This document shows, piece after piece, positions 8,110 to 16,058 of a stretch of DNA of 64,000 nucleotides (positions within the stretch are counted from its first letter, which is position 1; every line of letters begins with the position of its first letter). The DNA is taken from the NCBI RefSeq assembly GCF_003966265.1, contig NZ_RXNV01000004.1, positions 186,001 through 250,000 of the forward strand, in the 5' to 3' direction. The notes below the pieces were generated by a model. The model was not told the origin of the DNA, ran no database searches, and saw only the letters and a list, made by a program, of their open reading frames with translations. This DNA comes from Shewanella atlantica. Its GTDB lineage: Bacteria; Pseudomonadota; Gammaproteobacteria; Enterobacterales; Shewanellaceae. The position numbers and the translations under genes are program-made.

Positions 8110-8433
8110 TCAACATGAACATAATCCAAAACTTTTGACCTTGATGATCTTCAACCTGGTTTCATCGATCGACGTATCATCTCTTGCATCGTTCTTTGGG
8201 GTCGAATTTGTTGCAATGGTGATTAACGTTGCCGCCATACCAAAGAGTGTGACCTTTATGATGTACAAACTAAATGAAAGGGTCAGCAGGGCTAGAATTC
8301 CCCATAGCGAATCTTGATAGCTATAGATAGTCAGTAGTGTACATCCGCCACCAATAGTCAACACAGCCAGTGAAATCGTGAGCAGCGTATCCAGAGTCCC
8401 GAGGACCCCCTCAAATTCATTGCTACTTTTCAT
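8110..8433 (-). CDS. Small hypothetical membrane protein
   Basis: A 107-residue protein with two clear hydrophobic helices (about 16-38 and 43-75: LLTISLAVLTIGGGCTLLTI and ILALLTLSFSLYIIKVTLFG) and a polar C-terminal third ending CSC. I do not recognise a family. It starts 7 bp after the stop of the secreted-protein gene at 8441-8794, so the two are probably co-transcribed. The coding frame is supported by the signal-peptide partner gene and by the tight spacing rather than by homology. Confidence 0.5.
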   Translation of the reverse strand: MKSSNEFEGVLGTLDTLLTISLAVLTIGGGCTLLTIYSYQDSLWGILALLTLSFSLYIIKVTLFGMAATLITIATNSTPKNDARDDTSIDETRLKIIKVKSFGLCSC

Positions 8434-8440
8434 ATGATTC

Positions 8441-8794
8441 CTAGGCCTTAATCAGATATACGACACCATCTTTTTCATACACATTACTCACTTCATTACC
8501 CTCACCCAACACAACAACCTGCTGTCCCTTTTCAGTGACCGCATTACCCGCAGCATCCAAAATGATGGCAATTCCCATGGCCGTTAACATAGGAGAGTGG
8601 TAAGAGTGATAATGGCGATGAGTCTTAGGGACGACAATCACGGCCCCTCTCTTTACACGTTTAGGGCTCACATGTTGACACTTTATCCCACCAACGCGTT
8701 CACAGCCGACTGTCGCGGCTTTAGATTCAAAAGAAACTGTGGTGCCAAAATACAATATAAGCATGCTGAAGATTGCTGTTAGTGACTTAACCAT
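8441..8794 (-). CDS. Hypothetical secreted protein with a His-rich segment
   Basis: A 117-residue protein with an N-terminal signal peptide (MVKSLTAIFSMLILYFGTTVSFESKAA) and a short mature part. The centre is rich in basic residues, His and Tyr (KTHRHYHSYHSP); a hydrophobic stretch follows (MLTAMGIAIILDAAGNAV), and the C-terminus VVLGEGNEVSNVYEKDGVVYLIKA looks like a small beta domain. Two cysteines after the signal (GCERVGGIKCQH) could form a disulfide. No family recognised. It heads a probable two-gene operon with the downstream membrane protein. Metal binding by the His cluster is only a guess. Confidence 0.55.
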   Translation of the reverse strand: MVKSLTAIFSMLILYFGTTVSFESKAATVGCERVGGIKCQHVSPKRVKRGAVIVVPKTHRHYHSYHSPMLTAMGIAIILDAAGNAVTEKGQQVVVLGEGNEVSNVYEKDGVVYLIKA

Positions 8795-8990
8795 CTTAAA
8801 AACCTCAACTTAAACGATGATAATTTACTCTATGAGTAAATGAGAGCGTGCAAGTATACACAATAACTACACAACTGTATAGTCGCAAGTATATTCACGG
8901 AAACACCCAAGCGTTTAACCTCGCTTCATCGTGACCCCTTAAACCCGGCACTAAGCGTTTACCGGTCGGTATTACACCCATTTTCAAGAC

Positions 8991-9023
8991 AAAAAAAAGC
9001 AGGAAAGTCATCACTTTCCTGCT
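8991..9023 (-). terminator. Intrinsic terminator of the CsgD-like gene
   Basis: AGCAGGAAAGT and ACTTTCCTGCT form an 11-bp perfect stem with a four-base loop; on the minus strand it is followed by eight Ts. It lies about 30 bp after the stop of the regulator. Confidence 0.92.
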
Positions 9024-9052
9024 CTCTCGACTTCATATGGGTATAAACTATC

Positions 9053-9688
9053 TCAAGCATGAACCTCATGGAGGTGCGTCTGAGCCCAGGCAATAGCCTG
9101 CCCCCTACTGGACACACCAATTTTTCTGAATGCTCGATACAGATGAGTCTTAATTGTGCTTTCACTAACAAACAGTTGATTAGCTATATCTACATTGGTG
9201 CTACCAGAGAGTAGTGCCTGTAGCACCTCGCGCTCCCGGATCGTCAAGCTTTCGCTCTCTTCATGATTTAACTCCTCCTCAGGGCTGCCAACGTTCAGCT
9301 CTGCAGGAATATAAGCCCTTCCTCTGAGAATATTGCTTAACTCCTTTCCGATAACCTCGAGGGAGAGATCATTATAAAAAACACCAGCCGTCACCGAAGG
9401 GTTAATTAAAAATTTAATATCGACCTGTTTCGGGAAGTGAATGAAAACAACTTTCAGGCCTGTATATTCACGTTCAATATGTCGCTGTAATTGGTAAGCC
9501 ACTTGCACATCAACTGAAGCAAGATCGATAATTACCAGAGATGGCTCCATCTCTCTCAGCTGACACTCGAGTGACTCGGGGCTGACACTGTACAATTTAA
9601 TGAGAAATTCTTGGGGCCAGCGGGTTTCAAGTAGGTCACACACAAGTTGAGAACGGGAAATGACAACCCAATGGGTAACTTTGAACAT
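9053..9688 (-). CDS. CsgD-like LuxR-family transcriptional regulator
   Basis: About 211 residues: an atypical receiver-like N-terminal domain (roughly 1-140) and a LuxR-type helix-turn-helix (about 148-205: LTIREREVLQALLSGSTNVDIANQLFVSESTIKTHLYRAFRKIGVSSRGQAIAWA). The ending resembles CsgD, the master regulator of curli and biofilm matrix. ATG at 9688 (MFKVTHWVVISRSQL) matches that family; the longer frame to 9742 adds a hydrophobic leader with no homologue. No curli genes are in the window. The neighbouring gene upstream (10201-11350) is a damaged lipoprotein. Target genes cannot be read from this sequence. Confidence 0.75.
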   Translation of the reverse strand: MFKVTHWVVISRSQLVCDLLETRWPQEFLIKLYSVSPESLECQLREMEPSLVIIDLASVDVQVAYQLQRHIEREYTGLKVVFIHFPKQVDIKFLINPSVTAGVFYNDLSLEVIGKELSNILRGRAYIPAELNVGSPEEELNHEESESLTIREREVLQALLSGSTNVDIANQLFVSESTIKTHLYRAFRKIGVSSRGQAIAWAQTHLHEVHA

Positions 9689-9841
9689 TATCGCACTCCA
9701 TGCTACAAAATAGTCAGTTAATACAAAACAAGCCAGCAACAATACAACCTACATTAAGGCAACAAGCCTGGCTACAACTTTCATATGATAATGTAGGTGC
9801 TTTGGCTAATTAAACGAGCTCATTCTTATTCGGCAATCCAA

Positions 9842-9859
9842 ATACTTGTCAACGAACAA
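9842..9859. repeat. Inverted repeat in the CsgD-like upstream region
   Basis: The 458-bp gap between the CsgD-like gene and the damaged lipoprotein gene holds no ORF I can support. Its most visible structure is ACTTGT, six bases, ACAAGT, about 155 bp upstream of the regulator start: a possible operator, or the base of a weak hairpin. Otherwise I see only AT-rich promoter-like sequence. Confidence 0.3.
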
Positions 9860-10200
9860 GTTTTGACCAATGCCATTGATTGTTAATAAGTATCCCTTGA
9901 ACTGATGGAGAGAGCATCCATCGGGAGTATGAAAGCAAAGTAACCGAAAGGGTCGTTCTAGGTCATCAAATTAGACAAAAGCACTACGCCGAAACACACC
10001 AAAAGTACCATTAAAGGCAAAAAGACAATAAATTCAAAGCGTAACAAAAGATAATTTGTCTGCAACAACACAAGCCACCTGTCAATCATTCGTATGACGA
10101 GCCCAGGTGCCAGTGTTGTAACTTTTAAGTGTTACCGAAACAATACGCCTCTGTTCCACCCCTTACTTATCCTTTAGCTCTCTGGAGACGTAATGAATCA

Positions 10201-11350
10201 CTATTGATTTAACCAGGTGAGCTTAGCTTGATATAGTCTTTGGCTTTCCGGTTGCTCAGCAAAAGATATTGCCTGAGATAATGAGTTTCTTGCTGCCGCC
10301 GACTCGCCCTGCGCATGTTGAGCCTTAGCCAAGTCAAAATATGCCCTGTGGTAATATGGCGTATTTTTTAGAAACTTTTTCAGGTAAATTTCAGCACTAT
10401 GATGGTCTCCCTCATTCAGAGCCTCCTTTCCCATCAGATACCATCCATAGGGGCTAGTGTCTTCGAGGGCCAATAGTTGCGACTTAACGTGGTGGGCGGC
10501 CTCCACCTCCTCATTAAGGGTTAATAGATAGTGGTAGTTGCTCAAAATAGTGATCTTAGACTCTGAAACATTTAGCGCGTATTGATATAACTCTTTGGCC
10601 GTTTCATCATCCCCAGCCCAGCGGTGAACAATTGCCAGCATATTCAGCAGTGGCGCATACTCTTGGGTATATTGACAGAGAAAAGGCCCGATTAACCTTC
10701 CCTGCCAGCAAAGCATCGGCCGCAAGGTTGCGATAAAGCATACCGAAAAACTGATCCTCAGCAATCTTCCTTCCCCCTCTATCGTACCTGTCCGGAAAAT
10801 AATCTAAAACAACATAGCTACGTCCCGAAAAGTAAAATCCCTGATTGTCGGTATCGTCTTCATAAAGAAAAGTACGGACATGATCTGAAGTAACAGCAAG
10901 GTTAGTAGTTACCTCCAACAGCATAGGCGGAGTATGCATCACCTGAAACACGGCTTTAACTCCAAGTTCTCTGGCTACCGCATAGGTCAAGAGCGCCAAT
11001 GTCATACAGTTGCCACTACCTTTTTCCAGCGCCACACTTGCCGGATGATTCTTGCCTTCATAATTAAAATTGACCAGCTTAGTAAACAAATACTCTCGTA
11101 CCTGCTTATTTTTGGGTAACAGAGCAATATCCTCGCGCCGAACAAACTGGTGAAGATCTTCTATCTGTTCCGGCGTCAGCGCCATTAAATGCTCAAGAGT
11201 GGGGACGGGGCTAGCATCACTTTTTGACTCAAACAGATTATCATTCGTCTGCGGCATAACAGGTTTAGATGATGAAATATTGCTCGAACATGCTGTCATT
11301 AGCATCAAGCCGATAATAACCAGGAAGAGACTATGTAAAATCCGTTTCAT
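10201..11350 (-). pseudogene. Transglutaminase-like/TPR lipoprotein broken by a frameshift
   Basis: Two overlapping frames make one protein. The 5' part starts at ATG 11350 (AAGGAG upstream) with a lipoprotein signal (MKRILHSLFLVIIGLMLMTACSS) and a transglutaminase-like region with KGSGNCMTLALLTYAVARELGVKA. The 3' part (10201 to about 10690) continues as TPR helices (LLNMLAIVHRWAGDDETAKELYQYAL, YFDLAKAQHAQGESAAARNSL). They join if one base is removed from the T-run in GCCTTTTCTC (10681-10684 on the plus strand), giving NRAFLCQYTQEYAPLLN. As it stands the first frame ends early after SIYPRVCATAEYAGN. This is a recent one-base insertion, a sequencing error, or less likely programmed frameshifting. 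The intact protein would be a periplasmic-side lipoprotein of unknown role. Confidence 0.72.
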
Positions 11351-11410
11351 GCTACAACTCCTTATTAGTTTCTCTTTCGCACAAACATTTTTCATAAAGA
11401 GACAAGTGCT

Positions 11411-11466
11411 CACTCTGATACTTACTCTAAGACTTACTCTAATACCTACTCTAAGACTTACTCAAA
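11411..11466. repeat. 12-bp tandem repeat, about 4.5 copies
   Basis: Imperfect 12-base units of the form TTACTCTAAGAC/TTACTCTAATAC repeat just upstream of the damaged lipoprotein gene, in its promoter or leader region. Such repeats can change length by slippage and alter promoter spacing; nothing here shows that they do. Confidence 0.7.
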
Positions 11467-11677
11467 AAATCAGCTATTGAATGATTCATATACTTATTAA
11501 CCATCAATAATAAAGCATTGACTTATATTGCATTTGTAACTGTATCGTAAAGGCAGTATTGATTCAAATTTGTCCACCCATTATTCCCTAATCAATCCCC
11601 AAAGCCATTAGCTTCAACAAAATCTCATCTATATTTAAAAGTACCCTTTTTAAATTTAGAGCCACGCTGAGGAAAAT

Positions 11678-12109
11678 ATGATGGGAACTTGTTACAACAA
11701 GATAGAGATAAAATCTCCAATCAAAACTGTGTGGAAAACAATTTGTGATTTTCATGACATGTCCTGGGCACCGGAGGTTATCACTGAGGTAACAAAAGTC
11801 GGTGATAAAAATGGAGATGAGGTGGGCGCTAAGCGAGTACTGAATGATATGTTTCACGAAACATTAATGATTCTAGATGCCTCTGCATTCACTTTCTCTT
11901 ACAGTATCGACGATGGACCAGGCCCTGTCTCCAGTTCAGCTGTAGACAGATATATAGGTGTAGTTAAACTTACGGAGTCCGAAAACGGAACTTTGGTTGA
12001 ATGGAGCTCAACCTTCGAGTCAGAAAATGAAAATGAGGTCGCCGACTTCTGTAATCCTATTTATGGAGCACTGTTGGCAGGGCTTAAGGCCACTCTCTCA
12101 CCCAAATGA
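11678..12109 (+). CDS. SRPBCC (START/Bet v1-like) family protein
   Basis: A 143-residue protein of the polyketide cyclase/dehydrase SRPBCC superfamily. The pattern is typical: an N-terminal strand NKIEIKSPIKTVWKTICDFHDMSWAPEVITEV, a middle RVLNDMFHETLMILDASAFTFSYSI, then YIGVVKLTESENGTLVEWSSTFES and a C-terminal helix. These helix-grip proteins bind hydrophobic ligands. There is no signal peptide, so it should be cytoplasmic. It has no operon partner: the upstream gene is divergent and the downstream gene convergent. ATG at 11678 and 11681 are both possible. Ligand unknown. Confidence 0.75.
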   Translation: MMGTCYNKIEIKSPIKTVWKTICDFHDMSWAPEVITEVTKVGDKNGDEVGAKRVLNDMFHETLMILDASAFTFSYSIDDGPGPVSSSAVDRYIGVVKLTESENGTLVEWSSTFESENENEVADFCNPIYGALLAGLKATLSPK

Positions 12110-12119
12110 AAATGACAAA

Positions 12120-12152
12120 TGGCAGGCTTCGCGGCTAAAGCCGCTCCTACAA
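12120..12152. repeat. REP-like palindromic element
   Basis: GCGGCTAAAGCCGC is a palindrome framed by CTTC and TCCTAC. The arrangement resembles the REP elements scattered in intergenic DNA of Pseudomonas and related gammaproteobacteria. Only this copy is obvious in the window, and no REP-associated transposase is nearby. Confidence 0.55.
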
Positions 12153-12242
12153 TTATGAACCTTCACGCTTTTCAGAAACAACTAACTAAGTTGAGATGAG
12201 CGGGCAACACCAACTGCTCTTGCGCTTAGCCCGTTCCTCGCG

Positions 12243-12291
12243 GCTCGTAGCTCGTAGCTCGTAGCTCGTAGCTCGTAGCTCGTAGCTCGTT
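12243..12291. repeat. Seven tandem copies of GCTCGTA
   Basis: Seven contiguous 7-bp units (six GCTCGTA and a final GCTCGTT) lie between the SRPBCC gene and the end of the kinase/phosphatase gene. Each unit adds TAG and GAG motifs in varying frames; no ORF uses it. It is a perfect short array and probably variable in copy number. Confidence 0.95.
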
Positions 12292-12296
12292 AAACC

Positions 12297-14153
12297 TTAC
12301 GTCATTAACAGCAATAAGCTGATTAAACCAAAAAATACCGATAGCCCCTGCCAGAATCGAAGTGGATCTCTTTCAATCAGAGACAATTCAGACTTTGCCA
12401 CCCTCTTACTCATCTTATTTATGGGTTGAGTGAGCTCATATAAAAACTCACAGGTGTCCGCTTGCCGATTATCGGGATCGATACTCAAGGCCTGCTTAAT
12501 CACAGGGTCCATCCATTGCGGGATCATAGGGTTGAGCTCATAACAGGGAGTGTAGCTCAATTTATGATAGTCACGCTTACTGCGGCACTGAGCTAATTTC
12601 CCTTTGAATGGAAGCTGTCCCGTCAACATCTCAAAGGTTATCACCGCCAGAGAGAAGAGATCCGCACTGTAACAGACTCTGTAACCCAGAACGCTTTCAG
12701 GAGCCGAATAATCCGCCGTCCCCAGGATAATATCTCGTTGCAATGGGGTCGCTATTTCGGCGATCCCCTTGATATGACAGGAACCAAAATCGATGACTTT
12801 AATCTGTCCTTCATAGGTCAATAAGATATTATCCGGTTTTAGATCCTGATGTATCGTCTCCTTACGATGAAATGCCCTGACACCGGCCTCTATCTGCTTT
12901 AATAACATCAGCACCTCTTGTACAGATGGATTAGGGTTTCGATCAATCCATAGGCTCAATGGCATGCCTTTGAGATATTCACTTACGTAATAGAGTGAAG
13001 ACTTAGGTCGGTCTCTGTCGAGTAATCTGACCACGTTAGGGCTATTGATACGATGACCAATCCAACTTTCCAACATGAAACGCTCTATGTATGCGGCGTC
13101 ATCTAAGTAATTCACCGAGGGGGTTTTGATACAACGTCGTTCGCCTTTCTTATTAGTCACCAGATAGACCTGACTGCGCTGGCTCTGGTGCAATACTTTT
13201 TCGATAAGGTAGCCGTCCAGCTTCATTCCTTGTTGCAGTGGTGGCGGAAAGGGAAGTGTAGAGAGTTGCTGATAGAGATCATCGATATTTTGGCTCGGCA
13301 AGCGTTCAATCGAGAGCAGTTGGCAGCTGACATTATCCCTGCTGCCCAGTGCTATGGAATCTTGGGCGAGCTGCCGACAAAAATCATCGAAATGATGTGA
13401 GTCAGCCAAATCGACGGACTCACGGAGTCCTTGCCATTGTCGATTAAAAGCCGTTATTCGGGAACCGACCTCACTATCACTGACCACATCATGAATACCA
13501 TCCGTGGTCAGCAGATAGAGATCGCCCACCTTCATATCCAACTTTCTATAGTCAACATCAAGTTTCACATCTAAACCCAGCGCTCTTGCCAAATAGCGCT
13601 TATCTGAGCCGAGCACGGTGATATGGTCTCGACTCAACCGCTCAAGTTTTCCCGATCGAAATCGATAGGCTCTCGAATCGCCCACATGTAACAGGTGCGC
13701 GGTGCAAGACTTGAAGATAAGCGAGGTAAATGTGCAAACATAGCCACGTTGTGCCTCCCGGTAATCTTGTCCCAGACCAAATAACCAACGGTTCAGCGCG
13801 GTGATCACCTGTGAGCTGGATTTTTTTACACTCCAACTGTCGGGAGTCGAGTAGTAATCGGTGATAAAGTTACTCACACTGATCGAGCTCGCTTGCTCAG
13901 CCGCCTCAGCGGCGCTTACCCCATCACAGATAACCGTCACGGCCCCTTTGGTGGTCAGCATCAAACCATCGGGAATACGGATCCCGATGGCATCTTCATT
14001 TACCGGCTTCACACCTCCGGATGAATACTGACCCGCTGCGATTGCTAATGCCCCATTCAGTGGCAGCCCTTCATCATATAACGGTGCTTTGGTAACTTCG
14101 GGAGAGCAAATAGCTTGGCTATCCAGGACTTTATCAGGTACCGATGCTGTCAT
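12297..14153 (-). CDS. PP2C phosphatase / Ser-Thr kinase fusion, membrane-anchored
   Basis: A 618-residue bifunctional protein. Residues about 35-285 form a PP2C phosphatase with metal-binding motifs (VNEDAIG, VICDGVSAAE, LLHVGDSRAYR, LLTTDGIHDVV, GSRDNVSCQLL). Residues about 310-575 form a Hanks-type kinase with a catalytic loop HQDLKPDNILL, VIDFGSC in the DFG position and DYSAPE in the activation segment. A single hydrophobic helix ends the chain (LSVFFGLISLLLLMT), so the enzyme is probably held at the inner membrane by its C-terminus. It lies about 100 bp after narK on the same strand and is likely the last gene of the nirBD-narK unit, suggesting that it modulates nitrite or nitrate uptake or assimilation. 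HQD replaces the usual HRD; the catalytic Asp is kept. The substrate is unknown. Confidence 0.88.
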   Translation of the reverse strand: MTASVPDKVLDSQAICSPEVTKAPLYDEGLPLNGALAIAAGQYSSGGVKPVNEDAIGIRIPDGLMLTTKGAVTVICDGVSAAEAAEQASSISVSNFITDYYSTPDSWSVKKSSSQVITALNRWLFGLGQDYREAQRGYVCTFTSLIFKSCTAHLLHVGDSRAYRFRSGKLERLSRDHITVLGSDKRYLARALGLDVKLDVDYRKLDMKVGDLYLLTTDGIHDVVSDSEVGSRITAFNRQWQGLRESVDLADSHHFDDFCRQLAQDSIALGSRDNVSCQLLSIERLPSQNIDDLYQQLSTLPFPPPLQQGMKLDGYLIEKVLHQSQRSQVYLVTNKKGERRCIKTPSVNYLDDAAYIERFMLESWIGHRINSPNVVRLLDRDRPKSSLYYVSEYLKGMPLSLWIDRNPNPSVQEVLMLLKQIEAGVRAFHRKETIHQDLKPDNILLTYEGQIKVIDFGSCHIKGIAEIATPLQRDIILGTADYSAPESVLGYRVCYSADLFSLAVITFEMLTGQLPFKGKLAQCRSKRDYHKLSYTPCYELNPMIPQWMDPVIKQALSIDPDNRQADTCEFLYELTQPINKMSKRVAKSELSLIERDPLRFWQGLSVFFGLISLLLLMT

Positions 14154-14252
14154 ATCATTATCCCGTTTCTTGCTTAATTCACACTAACACTCACCCGAAC
14201 AGGCTGTTTCATACAGATCTGAGCTCGTACTGCCCCTCAGTTCACACTGATC

Positions 14253-15722
14253 TTAGCTCACACTGATTAGGGTCACTTCCCCCTTATCATTCACCTCAGA
14301 TATATGTCCTTTAGGCTCAGTCAAAAACAGCAAACTAATCAGACCCAGAACGGCGCTCGCAGCAATGACATAGAAAAATGCCTGAGTCGATACCAGAGAG
14401 TAAACCGTTAAGAAAAACACCGCGCCGACATTCCCATAGGCGCCGGTCATCCCGGCTATCTGCCCTGTAAGACGACGCTTAATCAGAGGAACTGCTGCAA
14501 ATACGGCCCCCTCTCCGCTTTGCACGAAGAAGGAACAGGTCATGACCATGAATACGGCTAAGGGTAATGACCATTCACTGGTGATCTGAGCCATCCCTAA
14601 ATACCCCAGGGCCAAGCCAGCCGTTAAGATCATCAGGGTGGGTTTACGACCGAAACGGTCACTGATCCAGCCGCCACCGGGGCGAGATGCCAGATTCATA
14701 AAGGCATAGGTCGAGGCCAGCATTCCCGCCTGCGCCAGACCAAGTTCGAAAGTCTCGGCGAAATAGAGCGGCAGCATAGAAACCACGGCGAGTTCAGAGC
14801 CAAAGGTGGAAAAATAGAGTACGTTCAGTACCGCAACCTGCTTGAAAGCGTACCTTTCGAATTCGGGTACCGGACCTTCGAAGAGTGACTTGTTCACCTG
14901 ATAAGTTTGATAAAGATCCACCAGTAATATTAAACCAAGACCGGCGTAGATGAGATTAACGGTCTCCTGACTGAGCATGCTGACTCCCGCCGGCGATAAC
15001 TTCCATCCAAGCAGGCATAGGGTGGCATACATGGGTAGCTTCATTATCACCAGCAGAAGCAAGTCACCTTTACTGGTCACCTCCAGCGCACCGATTTTTT
15101 TGGGCTTAAAATAGGTTGAGCCCTTAGGGGTATCGGTAACGTTAAAATAGTAGATAAAAGCAAACACCAGGCTAAGTAACCCAGTGAGCCCTATGGCGTA
15201 ACGCCAACCATTTTCACCACCAAAGGAGATGGCAATAACAGGCAGAGAAAAGGCTGCGGCCGCAGAGCCAAAGTTGCCCCATCCACCATAAATCCCTTCC
15301 GCGGTGCCCAGCTCATTTGCCGGAAACCACTCGCTGACCATGCGAATGCCAACTACGAAGCCCGCGCCAATAAATCCCAGCAGAAAACGGGCTAACGCCA
15401 ACTGCTCGAAACTATCTCCCAGTGCAAACATAAAACAGGGCAGACTACAGACCGCCAATAAGATGGAGTAGGTCAATCTCGGGCCAAATTTATCCGTCAC
15501 CATGCCGATGAGCACTCTGGCAGGGATAGTTAGCGCCACATTGAGAATCAATAAAGTCTTTATCTGTCCGTTGGTTAAGCCCAAACTTTCGGCTATTACA
15601 CTCATCAGAGGCGCGGCATTAAACCAAACGACGAAAGAGATAAAGAAGGCCATCCAACTCAGGTGCATAATTTTCATTTTTCCGGAGAAGGAAAATAGGT
15701 TAAATTTTTCATTACTCATCAT
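14253..15722 (-). CDS. narK: NarK/NasA-type nitrate/nitrite transporter (MFS)
   Basis: A 489-residue major facilitator protein with about 12 membrane segments and the nitrate/nitrite porter signatures: WFPANELGTAEGIYGGWGNFGSAAAAF in the first half and GMTGAYGNVGAVFFLTVYSL in the second. NarK-family proteins import nitrate or exchange it with nitrite. The ATG follows the nirD stop immediately (TAAATG), so nirD and narK are translationally close. With NirBD directly upstream the natural job is supplying nitrate or nitrite for ammonium formation. The PP2C/kinase fusion follows. Confidence 0.88.
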   Translation of the reverse strand: MMSNEKFNLFSFSGKMKIMHLSWMAFFISFVVWFNAAPLMSVIAESLGLTNGQIKTLLILNVALTIPARVLIGMVTDKFGPRLTYSILLAVCSLPCFMFALGDSFEQLALARFLLGFIGAGFVVGIRMVSEWFPANELGTAEGIYGGWGNFGSAAAAFSLPVIAISFGGENGWRYAIGLTGLLSLVFAFIYYFNVTDTPKGSTYFKPKKIGALEVTSKGDLLLLVIMKLPMYATLCLLGWKLSPAGVSMLSQETVNLIYAGLGLILLVDLYQTYQVNKSLFEGPVPEFERYAFKQVAVLNVLYFSTFGSELAVVSMLPLYFAETFELGLAQAGMLASTYAFMNLASRPGGGWISDRFGRKPTLMILTAGLALGYLGMAQITSEWSLPLAVFMVMTCSFFVQSGEGAVFAAVPLIKRRLTGQIAGMTGAYGNVGAVFFLTVYSLVSTQAFFYVIAASAVLGLISLLFLTEPKGHISEVNDKGEVTLISVS

Positions 15723-16058
15723 TTATTCCCCTGCTATTGCGGTGTTGATTAGCACCTTTCCCTGTTCACATTTGATCTGATACAGCTCGACACTCAAGCT
15801 TTCATCTTCGATGCACTTACCATTTGTAAGGCTGTAGTGTTGTTTATGCAGAGGTGAGGCGACAAAAATATCCTCCTGCAGATCACAGATTAAGCCCCGG
15901 GACAGCACGCCGACCCCGGTCGCAGGATCGGTATTATCCATGGCAAATATGCCCTGCTCACCCAGATTAAAAATGGCAACGGCTTTTCCCTCTACCCAGG
16001 CAGCGATCCCGCCAAACGCTGGTAACGCGCTCTGTTCACAAATGGCTAACCAGTTCAT
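15723..16058 (-). CDS. nirD: Nitrite reductase (NADH) small subunit NirD
   Basis: A 111-residue Rieske-like protein matching NirD (NWLAICEQSALPAFGGIAAWVEGKAVAIF, DNTDPATGVGVLSRGLI, VASPLHKQHYSL). The classical Cys-His Rieske ligands are absent, as in other NirD proteins. It overlaps the end of nirB by four bases (ATGA), typical of coupled translation, and its stop abuts narK. With NirB it reduces nitrite to ammonium in the cytoplasm with NADH. Confidence 0.92.
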   Translation of the reverse strand: MNWLAICEQSALPAFGGIAAWVEGKAVAIFNLGEQGIFAMDNTDPATGVGVLSRGLICDLQEDIFVASPLHKQHYSLTNGKCIEDESLSVELYQIKCEQGKVLINTAIAGE

